Source: Chlorophyllum brunneum
Taxonomy: Eukaryota > Basidiomycota > Agaricomycetes > Agaricales > Agaricaceae
Length of the DNA: 64,000 nt
Assembly: GCA_963576785.1 (NCBI GenBank)
Contig: OY756151.1
Location: 620,001-684,000, forward strand
Direction of reading: 5' to 3'
Position 1 is the first letter of the stretch, and each line of letters opens with the position of its first letter. Position numbers and translations under genes: made by a program. Shown in pieces: positions 1 through 11,807 of this stretch. The notes under the pieces are model-generated. The model made no database searches and was not told the origin of the DNA. It saw nothing but the letters and a program-made list of their open reading frames with translations.

Positions 1-879
1 AGAAGATGATGAGCTAGAAGGAGGTGGCGTAGCTTCTTCGCCTTCGTTGGTGTTACCTCCTCTAGACAGGGCTGCGATAGGCGGTGGGTAGTACTCAACC
101 TATGACCAGTATCAGGACGAGGAGAATCTGACTGAAAGAAAGGGATATTTGCCATAACGAGAATCCTTCCCATAACCATGTTTGGAGTCAATATCTCCTC
201 AACGTCATCCAGCTTTCCATCAACCAATTTATCACCCCAAACTTCACGCATAATCTTGACCAGCTCCTCCTGTGCCTGTTCTCCGTACACGTGGCACTCA
301 AGTGACACAAGAACAGGCCATGAATCTGATCCAATAGATGATCCGATTGCGATACAGACATCTGTGAAAGATATGGATTGAGAGAAAGTGTGACCATGGG
401 TGACGATTGGGCCGTCCTGAGATGGCCAAACGTCGACCTCTATAGAGTCCGATAGAAGCACAGTCGGGTGTCAGCTCCACGCCTATGGCTGCCGGAAGCA
501 ATGCAAGACGGACCAACGCAACGTGCGCCACGAGAAAGGACGTGAGTGTACGATTGTGAGGAACAGCGACCGAGAATTTGCTTGGATAGTAGATAGGTGT
601 TATGGGACGATCTATATCAAAATAAGCTTACGTCCTCACCAAGAACACAAAAACATAGACGCACGATACGAAATAATTAACCAAGGGCAAGTCACCTCTT
701 ACGTCAGGGGGCTTAACAACAGGCCTCTCTAGCAGGTTGGTCACCTCATCCCCCAATGCATCATGGACGAATGTCCGAATATGTTCACTGATTCGGGGAA
801 GCGATGCGGGCGGCAGAAAATTGTGGGATGTGTGGACTATAAGGGCATCTGTGAGCTGCTGCTGGGAGGCTTGATCCAT
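1..879 (-). CDS. PLC1: Phosphoinositide-specific phospholipase C, amino-terminal part (cut by left edge)
   Basis: This enzyme cleaves phosphatidylinositol bisphosphate to inositol trisphosphate and diacylglycerol at membranes. Reading exons 665-879, 514-611, 153-439 and 1-99 gives the catalytic X domain: VSSSHNTYLLSKQ holds the first catalytic histidine, then RCVEVDVWPSQDGPIVTHGHT holds the second, then WPVLVSLECHV, GDKLV and GRILVM. The last visible exon resumes with VEYYPPPIAALSR and enters a Ser/Pro-rich stretch typical of the X-Y linker. The intron at 100-152 starts with GC instead of GT. The start at 879 is the first ATG in frame, but sensible codons continue upstream to a possible acceptor at 936, so EF-hand or PH exons may lie further right. 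The family assignment is secure; the 5' end is not. The Y and C2 domains lie outside the window. Confidence 0.9.
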
Positions 880-936
880 TATCGTGGAAGGGAGAATGGT
901 GTTGTCGTTAAAAATAAATGTGGGGTCACGGCAGAT

Positions 937-1928
937 CTGATCGGATCAAATGAGGTACCCCATGTGTCGTACACTTCATGCCATGAATAGCCTTAGATGA
1001 TGGATGCATCCGATGTGATTGCTTGCAAAGGGTCTAAGTAGTGGATTGGTAGTGGAAGTATGCGGGAGGCAGGGAAGACCCGCATGGACGGTGAGGAGGA
1101 TTTTCAAAGCCTTTCCAGCGGAACGATACGTTGCTGGACAACCCGCCGGCAAGGGAGCAAGGTATTATGGAACCTGAACAAGATGCAAAAGCCGAGTTGC
1201 ATCCAAGCGTCCCACGTATCGCTGACTTCTTGATTATCGCAAATCAAAGATGTTGTCAGAATAGGAAACGTCCCGAAGGACAAGGGTTACTTGTAATCCA
1301 TCACTGCTACCTGCTATGAACCGACAGTGGCAGGTGTCGTCATTCCCTATCCTTGGATCCTACATCAAGTTCGCAACCGTGAAGGACCCGGTATATGTGG
1401 ACGGGTTACCCCGGTAGTTGGTTGTATTCCTCTAGGCCTCTCTGTTTAACGTAAAATATTTTATCCTGTGCCAATCTGGTGAGTACTCGGACCTCACCTC
1501 AAGCTACTATTCAGCCATAGGCTCTCTTAAGGAAGTGACTCCGAGTTGTATCTGGAACCATATTCCGTCTTCTCGTCGTCGGCCTCAGCTCAGCGCTCCG
1601 GGTACGTAGCGCTGTGGAGCTTAATGCACCACATGCTCCAGCGTAGTGGGTGCCGTTCTTCAATGTCAGAGAATCCGCCTTATCTGGACTACACGAGTTT
1701 CGCACACAAAGGTTATGTCTACCCGGGCCTGTGGCAACCCAGAAAAAGGATTTCTCCGTCGCCCTTCTCTGATGCCGGAAAATTTTGGGTGAGGCAATCG
1801 TTATGGAAAGGGTGAACCACTGGTTTGAATTAATGGATATGACATTGCCATAAGAACAGGGGAACTTATGCACATTCACGGAATCCCAAATCCGTGTATT
1901 CTCACTACCTTACCTACGCTGGAAAACC
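937..1928. other. Intergenic stretch, possibly upstream exons of the phospholipase C
   Basis: I see no convincing gene. Open frames on both strands are short and have no recognisable motifs. The phospholipase C reading frame continues past its first ATG to about 936, so EF-hand exons of that gene may be hidden here, but I could not chain them. Confidence 0.4.
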
Positions 1929-3192
1929 ATGACCCCTACTCCCGAAGTCCAAGACACTCGCCGTCCCTTTCCTACAGAAGACTATCCATCCAGGGTAAGA
2001 CCATTCTTCCAGCCCTCGTGATTGCCAATTGACGTTGAGCATGTTAGGACCTCTCCGGTCTGATCCAACGCGACACTACAGGTAACAACGGATATGCCCA
2101 ATTTACTGGTGGGGCTGCAGATATCTGGAATGGAACGCTCAAAGAAGGCAACAAAAAGCCAATCAAGGTCTGCATCTCTATGAATGACACAGTGTAGTAA
2201 TAGCTAATTCTGTGGACGGAGGTTGCTATTAAAGTTCCTCGGTCAGGTCAGAGTTATACACAATTAGAACTTGCGTCCCTTAAGCGAGTCAGTCATTACA
2301 TTCACAATATTGAAACCATACCACGACGACTACTTACCCCTCTTTCATAGCGCTTGAATCGAGAAACTTGGACGTGGAGCATGCTCAAACATGAGAATAT
2401 CTTGAAATTCCTTGGAGTCGACCCAACCCATGCGCGCCCTGCGGACTGCCCCGCACTAATCTCTCCTTATTGTGAAAATGGGACCATCATCAACTACCTT
2501 AATCAACTTGAACGTCGCTCCCCAGGGTTTGATAGGCTGCGTTTGGCAAGTCGTATTCTCTCCTACGATGTCCCCTGATTTGACTGGTAATTGATGTTTA
2601 AAGGTGAGAGGTGTAGCCCGAGGGCTCGAATACCTCCATTCGCAAAAGGTGGTTCATGGTGATCTCAAGCCAGTGAGTCGTCCTATGCCCCCTCAGTCAC
2701 TGTCACCAAGTTACCTCGATGATAGTCCAACATTCTCATTGGCGATTCTGGACAACCACTTCTCTGTGACTTCGGTTGCTCCAAGGCGCTTGACTATAGC
2801 GGGTTTACTGCAACCAAGGCCGCTGGCACGTGTCGTTATCAGGCTCCGGAAATTCTGAATCCCAGGAAGGGGACACCTCTCACCTTAACAGCAGCGAGCG
2901 ATGTCTATGCATTTGGGATCTCTTCTTTTGAGGTCAGTTTCACGTCATTCAATCCCATTGTCATATTTGACTGGAAAATTTTCAGATTTGGGCAGGCCGG
3001 ATACCATATGAGCATCTGGAACACGATGCTCACGTTGTATTACATGTCATTGTTCATCAGCAGGGGCCAGAGTGCCCGGAACCACCACCTACCGGAAAAA
3101 ACGTCCTCTGGCCTATTATGGAAAAATGTTGGAGCGCCAATCCAGATGATAGGTTGACAATGGAGGACGTTGTAGCCAGGCTATCTACTTAA
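1929..3192 (+). CDS. Tyrosine-kinase-like (TKL) protein kinase, single domain
   Basis: This is a predicted cytoplasmic Ser/Thr (TKL-type) kinase in about seven short exons. After splicing the order is a 22-residue start (MTPTPEVQDTRRPF), then VAIKVPRSGQ with the ATP-anchoring lysine, HENILKFLGV, LISPYCENGTI, the catalytic loop HGDLKP, NILIGDSGQPLLCDFGCSK with the magnesium-binding DFG, CRYQAPEIL, SDVYAFGISSFEIWAGRIPYE, and CWSANPDDRLTMEDVVARLST before the stop. The catalytic loop has HGD instead of HRD. A glycine-rich loop is hard to see: the matching stretch is FTGGAADIWNGTL. No second domain is visible, so this is a small kinase of the type expanded in mushroom fungi. Its substrate is unknown. 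I chose the ATG at 1929 because it opens the first exon and is followed by a good GTAAGA donor. Confidence 0.8.
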
Positions 3193-3605
3193 CGCCTGAG
3201 GCAGCGAGGATCTATGTTTCATTCGATCAGTGCCAGATTCTAATTTTAAAGTCAGAATCGGGCCGTCTAAGCGTCGTGCAAGTTCCCGTGGCAGTTTGTG
3301 GTCTGACCAAAAGTTCTCAGACGATGGCCAATGAATCAGGTGGATCAATTATTGAAAGTGGGAACCGTAGCGCAACGTGAGGCCTTGAAGCCATCAGACC
3401 TACGAGCTAAGAAGGAAGCTTTCGAAGTTACGATTGCCGAGCACAGATCAACGATACTAGATAGACCAGTGGAACATATGCACTAGATAGAGGCCTCGTA
3501 TCAAAGATAAAAGGACCAACGTCGTAAAGCAAGGATGGGAAATGAAAATAGAGGTATTAGATGATTGAGGGAGGCATCTACATGGTGAAAGACTCTATCA
3601 CGGGT
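3193..3605. other. Intergenic, convergent 3' regions
   Basis: This is a gap between the 3' ends of the kinase and the metalloprotease. I see no gene or clear repeat. Confidence 0.6.
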
Positions 3606-6169
3606 CTAAAGAAAGTCCCAAGCATCATCGTCCCCACCGTCGTTCTCACCTCGACATTGCAGGGGAACGGTGTATCCCTTAAGTTCAAAGTCAGTGATCC
3701 CGTCTAGGAAATACAAAAACGATTCATGTAAGACTCACGTTGGTGCGAATACCTCCACCCCAAGGTGTCCTACCCTCAACACGAGCATCAGTACCCAAAC
3801 CCCTCTTGGCAAAGCCTTTCCACAGTAAGCAGACATTCTCTCCATCCGTCAACACACGGTCGGCCTCGATGATGGCATCACGAGCGTCAAAGAACGAAGG
3901 TCGGCATGGCTGAAGCTTCATTCCATTGAGTACAAGTCTATTTCATGGTAGTCAGCGTCGGAATGCCAGTGAAACAGAAATAACACTCACTGAACCATCA
4001 GCGTATTGCCATGTCTTGGCACCAACAATTCCTTATCACCTCTCCAGAAATGATGATCGCGAGGAACTTTGCCATCAGGTCCGGGTGCGGGAGGGAACAG
4101 CGCATCCGAGTAACCGTGCTTCTCAATCATATCCTGCGAGACGATCCACAGGATTTCAGCCCAAACCTCGCCCACGGCGTGAACGCCCCAGTATCCAGGT
4201 TTGTCCAGGGTCTTGTACGTCGATGGGTTCACGTTGTCGTCCGTCGAGTAGATAAAGTTACGAATACCACCATCACGGTTCGCAGCCCAGGCACCCATAG
4301 CGTAATCAGAGTAACTACGGTTGCTCCTGATGGTCGTCGCGAGGAAATCGCCCCATCCTTCACCCATTCCTCCACTCTCACCCCAACCAAGACACCCAGA
4401 GTTGGCGGGGCCACCAGTCAGACGAGTGCTGAGACCATGACTGTACTCGTGGATGACGATACCAGCTTCCAGATCACCGTCACGGTAGGGAAGGGCAGTG
4501 TTCCACAAGTACATCCTCATCCGTCCGTTCTGGCCGTCGGGTGGTGTCATGAAATTGGCGTTGTTGTAGCCAGAACCGTCCTGGGCGTTGGTAATGACGG
4601 CATCATTCTCCTGACCGCCGCGGCCAAAGTTGTACTGTTGGAAATTTCCGGCGACCTCGTTGAATCCATAGCGGTAGTAAAGGTCGTGAATGAGATTGTT
4701 GGTATAGAAGAGCTGGGTCACGGTGGCATTGATGTAAGATTGGGCCTCATGGTAAGCATCCTCCTGGTCTGTCTCATGCGGGTTATACTTGAAATCGAAG
4801 ACTTTCTCCTTGCCACCATCTGGGCGAAGGTTATCCATGAAACGATTCTGGCCCTCCCAATTCTCCTGAGAAAAGACGTTGTTACCCCAGGTCGTCGAGG
4901 TATTCCTCCAGAAACCCAATTTCCCATCGAGGCGGGCGTTCTTGAAGGCAGGATCGTGTGTGTACGGAATGGCATGCCATCCAGCAGGCGACGCTTGGGC
5001 GTCAAAGTTCTCTTCCTGGAAGGAGCGCTTTCCGCACTCGGGGTCATTGATGCCCCAAGGGAAAATCTTGTAAGTCGCATGTTTGGGCTCCGGAGATGGA
5101 ATGGGGGAGTCTGATGCCCAGTCGACGACGGAAATGATCCGGTGGGGTGCCGATGCGGTAACCGCGGTTTCATACCAATTGTCCTTCATCTCAACCTCAA
5201 ACTTCCAAACGAGTTGGAGCTCAGTGGCATCGCCAGCCTTGTTTGGAACTTGGACGTAGGCCAAACGTGCTTTAACCGGGTTGACTGCATCGGGGACATT
5301 GTCGACCTTGAACTGAATCTGGGATGACTCATCACCAGGGGCGAAATGGCTTTCGTCTGAAATGACCATCTTCTCAATGTGCTGCTGGTAATTTTCCGTG
5401 ATGTCTTCTGCAAGTTCGCGGCTAGGTGTTGCCGCAAGCATAAATTGCAGAAGTGCAGGGCGGAAATCTGAGGGGTCAGAGGTCAAAGAAGCGGGAAGTT
5501 GGGGATGGGCACAGTTGGAATTAACGATATGGGTGAGTTCTGGATAGACGACGACCGATGCATCCATAATGACCTGAGAATCGGCCGTTTGGCGCACAGG
5601 TGAGGCCATATGACCATGTAACCGGGCGCAAAATTCGTCATGGGGGTGACGAAGATCTTCGGGCGCGACGGTGCTCGAAAAGGGTGCGGGCATCGGACCA
5701 TTATAGAACTGAGAAAGGATGGTGAGATGCCCAGTCAAGACGCGAAACTCCTGACACGTACTGAGTTTCCGTACGACAAAACGCGACCATCCTTGACGTT
5801 GATGTTCATGTCTCCGTCGGTGACCTCCAAGCCATTGATAACTTGGCGAACATAGATATGGGTGACCCCGGTATTCTCATCAGTATAGGAGTCCTTGCGA
5901 ACCTTCCATGAGCTAGTGATATCCGATACGCCGAGGACGTCAGTGACGAAGAGCCGGGCAACGTCATAGGGATCGGTAGATGGACTTAGGGGACTGAACC
6001 CAACAGTCTGAATTTGGTAGGGGTTCGACTTGAAGACCGCGTGAGGGTGTTCTGGACCAAAGCCGAGGGTCTTGCGCCGTCTTAGAGGTGCATTGTTGTC
6101 CTGGCTATGACCGTAGACACTGCCTGCAAGGGTGGTAAAGATAAGAGACGCAGTGAGTAGACAGCGCAT
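3606..6169 (-). CDS. Secreted M36 metalloprotease (fungalysin)
   Basis: This is an extracellular zinc endopeptidase made as a prepro-enzyme that digests proteins such as elastin, keratin or plant defence proteins. The start at 6169 gives a clean signal peptide ([20 protein letters not shown]). A propeptide follows (fungalysin/thermolysin propeptide), then the catalytic domain with [16 protein letters not shown] (HEXXH zinc ligands) and GMGEGWGDF supplying the third ligand. [13 protein letters not shown] near the carboxy end is typical of the family. Introns: 5709-5761, one near 3940-3990, and a third that I place from the GTGAGT at about 3737 to an AAG acceptor, giving [10 protein letters not shown] and a stop at 3606. 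The total is about 790 residues. An in-frame ATG at 6286 exists but would spoil the signal peptide. Confidence 0.93.
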
Positions 6170-7127
6170 CGTTGTGTAGGAGAGTGGGGAGTCGAAAGAC
6201 CCAGTAGGGAGGAAGGAGAGGAGAAGTGGTGGTAAGAGGGAGAGGGGGAGGAGTAGCAGATAGTGCCCTATAAGGAAGCTGGACATAATACGCGCTACAG
6301 CTTTGGCTCTATTGTGGTGTATTTGGCTCTAATGACTCCCTCCCCCAATCGCTTCTGTTGATCTCGCGAGCTGTGCAAGTTGTATTCCACCATGCATGCC
6401 CCACAAGGGAGACGTGCTGTCGAACTGTCCCGAGCGTTGCAACTTTGTTTGTTTTGGGCACCACAGCCAAACACCGGGTACCTTGCCGTGACCCAATGAA
6501 CCAGCGGTTTGCTCGTTCTGAGGTTCCTTTTACCATGTTACATGGGCCCTCGAAGCCAGACTGTCATGTTTGCTTTCTGCTGACAGGACTACAGAGCTCT
6601 GCAGATCGGTCTTCAGCGAAGTTTTCCCTATGGCCATATAAACACCGCACCATGCAGCAAGTAAGTCCTCCATTCTTAGTCCCAACACACACGTAAGGCA
6701 GCCCTTGGACGGATTTTGGCGGAGCCAAGTGCTTACAAAGAATGGCCTGACTCTTCCGTATGGTTTCCGAGCATTTGATCTGTGTCCTCATGTCTTGCTC
6801 GAGGGTACTTTCGCTTGTTACCAACCCAAGAAAGCGCCTATTGTACTATAGTTATCACCCTTTGGGGGGGGCCCATCAACCCGCAATAGCCCCGCCTTGT
6901 AAGTGCTTAAAGTTCGAGTCTAACTATTCCTAACCGAGGATCCTCCCGCGAAGCCGATACAGCCTTTGAGTCTCCCTGAACGACTTCTGTCGTGTTGTAA
7001 TGGTTAGACCTTGATCGACCATTCGTCTCCATGGCCTCTCATCGATCATATCATCTGTGGTGAATAGCACTGAATAAATGTAGCCAACTTTGTCCACTGC
7101 GAACCGTCCACGTTCCACTCATCAACC
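6170..7127. other. Intergenic, divergent promoter region
   Basis: This region lies between the protease and the Hsp70 gene, which are transcribed away from each other, so it should hold both promoters. Open frames here have no recognisable content. Confidence 0.6.
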
Positions 7128-9968
7128 ATGCCTCACGGACGTAAACGTGCCGCTCCAACATCCTCTGTACTGGCCCCCAGCCTTTATGGCGAAGGCAGGC
7201 GTCTCAAACCTTATGAGGGAGAGAGCACAAAACTTGTCCTCGGTATTGACATTGGGACAACTTTTTCCGCTGCTTCATTCTGTGTCTTGCGCCCAAGGTG
7301 TCTCCCAAACCTGGAAATCGTACGTCGACTATAGATTTCTGACTATCTCAATCGGTGACGTTGTCCAATTCTCCTGTAAGGTTTCTTCATGGCCGGGACA
7401 AGTGCGTACGTCTCACTTCGCCGGTTCCGAACTGCCATTTTCCGCATAGACCATCTCGGACGCAAAAGTTCCCTCAGTGTTGTACTACGACCAAAACGAC
7501 AGGGTCACTGCTTGGGGTGCACAAACAGAAAATCAGGTTTGTTATTACCTAGCTTTCCTCTCATCTGATTTGACCAATGTTCGACAGGATGCTAAGGCCC
7601 TCGCAACAGAAAATGAATGGGAAAAAGTCCAATGGTATGCTGTCTCCCCCATCTCGAAACCCGTTCTTGTTGCATGTCTCGACTAACAGGTTTAAACTCG
7701 CACTTCGACCCCCTCATCTACCCGCTCCGACGATCTGGCTTACCACTGGCACCTCACTAGCCCAGGGGGCTGAACACCAAGCAAGTATTTCAACACCTCT
7801 CGAGGTATCGGCTACAGGCCCGTTATCCTTCTCAACCTTCTTCCGCGCTCGTACCGCTTACACCGAATTTCTTTACAACGTGTTTGAACACATCAAATCT
7901 CACTTTTCAAAGCATCATTCGTCGGGGTATCAGCTCTGGAACGATCTTTTCCCTACTATGGAAGTTGTCTTCACCGTGCCGAACGGTTGGGAACTGAAAC
8001 AACGCCATATGATACGCGAGGCTGCTGTTTCTGCCGGCCTAATGGGTCAGGCCAACTATCCCATAATAGGTGTCAGCATGGAATACACCAAGTTCATGGG
8101 GGAGGAGCTGATGAAACAAGCGTCCCAGAGGATCAGGTTCGTCTCTGAGGCAGAGGCTGCGATGGTCTATGCAGCCGATAGTGGATATGTGGATTCGTGG
8201 CTTCAGGTGATGACATTTGTGGACCAACTTAAATATTCAGTGACTCTATATATATCCAGGCCGGCAAGGATATCATATTGTGCGACGCGGGTGGAGGAAC
8301 AATTGACATCAGGCATTTTTCCTTCACCTCACCTATTTCATCACGAGTAACGGCTGGTTTTTTTTTTGGCACGTTTCAGTGCATATACTATTGTGAAGGA
8401 ACACCCTCTTGAACTGAAGGAAAAGGTCGCATCGAAATGCGAGCTATCCGCTCCTCCTCAGTTGATTGCGGCTAATGATATTTCGCCGTTAGGTATAATC
8501 GCAGGAGCACATCTCGTGAACAAAACCGCCGAAGACTACTTCCGGAGTCAGCCCCATTTGCATCTTCAGTACACGTTTGCTTACTCGACCATCGTTTAGA
8601 TAAAGTACGCGGAACAACCTGGGACACACCGACCAAGATTGACCAACTGATGGAGGAGTTCGAGCGCGACACCAAGAAACGCGTACGTCACCATATTTTT
8701 CGTATATTAGATCCCATCCAACGACGCTCCTTAACAATAGTTCGGTCCTGTGTCAGGCGAATATGGCATTGGAGGCGGTGGAACACCCGAGTGGTTCGAA
8801 ACCGCAAATATTAGAAACGGAAGGCTCTATATACCAGCGTAAGCGTCTAAAATGTGTATGGACTAATTCTTTTATATCCACTTTCACTATCCAGAAACGA
8901 CTTTGCCACATTTTTTGAGCCGACTCTCGCAGCTATCGAGTCAAGCATCCTGGACATCTACAAGCAATCGCGAGAGACGGCCAAGGTAAGGCCTTCTTTG
9001 TCCCCGTTCATCCGTCTTTTACTTACTTAGAACTTAGAACGTGATCATGGTCGGCGGTTTCATGAATTCTTCTTATGCCTACGCAACCCTCGAAGCCTGG
9101 GGACGAAAAAAAGGGCTGAAATTTACGAAGCCAGATGGCGTGATGGCCAAGGCTGTTTCTCACGGCGCTTTGTTGTGGTACCTCGCAAAACCAGTCAAAG
9201 GATATATTACAAAAGTTCACTATGGATCTGATATTTCCGTCCCGGTTGAGGAACTGCGGCAGGTGCAGGAACGCATGACAGATGAAAAAATTGTCGAAAG
9301 ACCAGATGGTGAGTATATTGTTGAGAACGTCTGGCAAAGCATCGCGTGTATGGTGAGCTTATGTTGTGGAGCAAAGCAAACACCATGCTAAGTAATATCT
9401 CATGTTGCTAGGGCGAGGAGTTGAACCCGAGAAAAGAAGTGGTCCAGGAATATGAGAAATACTTCAGCGAGGACGATCCAGCGGAGGAGTCGGAATTTGA
9501 AGAAAAGATCTATATATACAGGGATAAAAAAGTACCGATGTTCATGACTAGTGGCAACCCTGGTAAACCACGAGCCGTTTTGAAACCACCACATACTCAC
9601 TACGACATGTTGGTAGGTCGCATCAGCCAAGAATTTGAGCATATTTGCTCCATCGTAGTGGATCTCCGAGAAGCGTTCAACAGAGCACAGTGGAAAGTAA
9701 GTAAGCAGAACGGAAAGCGGTTTAAGGTATTGGAGGTGAGTTGGAACGTAGATAACAAGCTTGATTCTATACTCATGTTTTACAGTTTAGCATCTCGATT
9801 GTCAATGACGGGTACGACATCAACGCATTCGCCACCTGGAAGGTCAAGGTATGCAATCAAACACTGGTATGGACTACTCCCCGGAGAGCTGAAATCGCTG
9901 GCTTCTTCTTTCAGGGAAGGAAGTATCGAGGTGACGCCAGGGTGGTTCTGCCAAACGTCTCTGAGTAG
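7128..9968 (+). CDS. HSPA12-type Hsp70 family ATPase
   Basis: This is a member of the actin/Hsp70 ATPase superfamily, of the non-canonical kind (like animal HSPA12) that is strongly expanded in mushroom fungi. The sequence shows LVLGIDIGTTFSAASF (phosphate-1 loop, residues about 36-51), VPSVLYYDQNDRVTAWG, VVFTVPNGWELKQR, IRFVSEAEAAMVYA, ILCDAGGGTIDI (phosphate-2 loop, near 8275-8310) and VIMVGGFMNSSYAY (adenosine motif, near 9043). The gene has about ten exons. The last ones read SISIVNDGYDINAFATWKVK, then GRKYRGDARVVLPNVSE before the TAG at 9966. There is no canonical EEVD tail or clear substrate-binding domain, which fits the family. Its client and role are unknown. It sits directly before the NACHT pair, with one unknown gene between. 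Confidence 0.85.
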
Positions 9969-10044
9969 TCCACTTCTGGTGTACCAACTGTGAACAAAAA
10001 ATGATATTTTGGGCGAATGCATGTGCTACAGCGTGACTGAAGTA

Positions 10045-11091
10045 TTATACGTCGAATATCACTCTACCTGCAGCTACGGCAGGCCTGAAATATACTTGCT
10101 CAGTTCCATCATCCAATACACCCACCAGGCCAAAACCACGGTTCCCTAGAATCAAGCGATGCCCATGTCCCAGGTCACACGGCCCCACGTCACTGGGGAT
10201 ATCGAATATTTGGTCCACCTTTGATACATCACTACAATCAGAGCACATATCCTTCTCTCCAAGGGTGAGCTCCAAGCGCTGTGACAAGACGCCTGAGTGG
10301 ATCTTCATCGTAATTCTATATGCAGACTCAATGAGCCTTGGGAGCCCATTGTCCCCTTTCTGTTTAATGAATTCGCGTTTCCCAGACTGACGCTTTCCAA
10401 GGAATATCCAGAGCTGGGCGTTGATGTTTCGGACAAGACTTAAGGCAAGTTCCTCCCAAACATTGGGAGGTGGTGGTTCGACGAGTTTCGCGGCTATCCG
10501 TGTCCAATTTTGAGCATCCACAAAAGCCTCTGAAGTTCGCGAGTCAGTATGCAACAAGTTCGGGGACAAAAAGGTGATCGTACCGGCGTTTCTCACTTTC
10601 TCGATGTCCATGCGAAAATTTTCGAAACTCTGGCTTATACCTCCTACTTTTTCCCCTTCAACGCACTCGTAGATGAAGTCGATGATGATACCGTGCAACA
10701 CGGCATCATAGAAACGGTGTCGTAGCTCATTGTCCTTCTTCCCTGCGCATTGCAGTGCGGCTTGGATCAGAATCGGTAACTTCCTTGGGTCTGCTCCTTT
10801 TCGGAGGTTGATCATCCTCTTCTTCAGGTTATGCTCTATGAGAAAATTGACCACGTCCGTGATGGAGGAGTTCAGAGATGTGATCTCGTCGTGTATCTCA
10901 GAGATTGAGACACTGTCGCAGGAACTGACAAGGGGGTACACTGGAGTTACTTGACTTGGATGATAGTGGGGGGTTTGTCGTTCGATGTTCTGGAAACCAA
11001 TAGGTGGAAGAGTAATTCTACAGAGGGGGGGGAAATGCTGGCCGTAGCAAAGTTGCGGTCCTTGGGGCTCTAGTATATTCTGGTAGTCCAT
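10045..11091 (-). CDS. Unrecognised protein, up to 348 residues
   Basis: A long single frame starts with ATG at 11091 (MDYQNILEPQGPQL) and ends just past the convergent Hsp70 gene. The amino-terminal 70 residues are Pro/Gln-rich, and the rest is mixed helical with no membrane segment or signal peptide. A segment at 10530-10583 looks like an in-frame intron of 54 bases: GTACGA donor, CTGAC branch site, TTCAG acceptor. The real protein is then probably about 330 residues, with the junction reading KVRNAGEAFVDAQNW. I recognise no domain. Amino-acid composition and length argue for a real gene; the function is unknown. Confidence 0.65.
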   Translation of the reverse strand: MDYQNILEPQGPQLCYGQHFPPLCRITLPPIGFQNIERQTPHYHPSQVTPVYPLVSSCDSVSISEIHDEITSLNSSITDVVNFLIEHNLKKRMINLRKGADPRKLPILIQAALQCAGKKDNELRHRFYDAVLHGIIIDFIYECVEGEKVGGISQSFENFRMDIEKVRNAGTITFLSPNLLHTDSRTSEAFVDAQNWTRIAAKLVEPPPPNVWEELALSLVRNINAQLWIFLGKRQSGKREFIKQKGDNGLPRLIESAYRITMKIHSGVLSQRLELTLGEKDMCSDCSDVSKVDQIFDIPSDVGPCDLGHGHRLILGNRGFGLVGVLDDGTEQVYFRPAVAAGRVIFDV

Positions 11092-11807
11092 GATGTGGAT
11101 TGGATGGTATTAAGCGAGCAGAGTCAGAAGATGATCTTTGGACGGTGCCAGGGCTTTTCAGGCAGCGGCAGCGAACACGAGGATAAGAGCTGCGTGCTTG
11201 ATCAAAAATTTTACATTGGGAGTCGCATTGAAGATACCAACAAGGAAGTGAGGATCTACCTGAAGCGAACACTCAGACTCTCCTGGATAACCATGCTCGA
11301 AGCGCGGAAACACTTGAAAAGACCCGTCTTGAGAGATTCAATTCGGTAATTCAAACACTGAGGAAGTACGTAATATGTAATCCCTATCATTGCTGCATAT
11401 ACCTTGTCTCCGCCGACGTTATTTGGTCCGTGAAAGTCATTGCGCTAGGACTAGGGCGCTTGTTCTTCGTCAAAGAATATAAGCTCGCCAGAGCAATGGG
11501 CAACAACTTTCTCTGATGTGATATTGCCAACCAGCCCAGCAGCGGAGATGCCAGTGTGCCTACAATTGGCCGGGAAAAACGGAAATATAATAGAGTCAGT
11601 TTAACTTTGCTTGGCGAAACGCCACCTCGTCTTTCGCCTCCAACGCAATCATGTCCTACCGACCGCCGCCGCCGACGGAGAGTGCTGTTAGCTATTTCAA
11701 TTATGTGAACAGTTTGACTGTCACCCGTGAAAGAACTGCGGCGTGACTGTCAACTCTTATGGCCCAATATATTGGCACTCCAACCCACAATCTTACTGTT
11801 GAGTACC
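11092..11807. other. Intergenic and 5' leader of the first NACHT gene
   Basis: This region contains an AT-rich TATA-like run near 11583 and a 31-codon open frame at 11651-11746 (MSYRPPPPTESAVSYFNYV). That frame ends before the NACHT start and could be an upstream ORF in its leader. The frame is too short to call a gene. Confidence 0.4.

Noticed and set aside
1511..1879. 122-codon minus-strand frame before the first kinase
   Set aside because: Composition is not protein-like and there are no motifs.
4011..5114. 367-codon plus-strand frame
   Set aside because: It is the antisense shadow of the fungalysin catalytic exon, whose HEXXH motif is clear on the minus strand.
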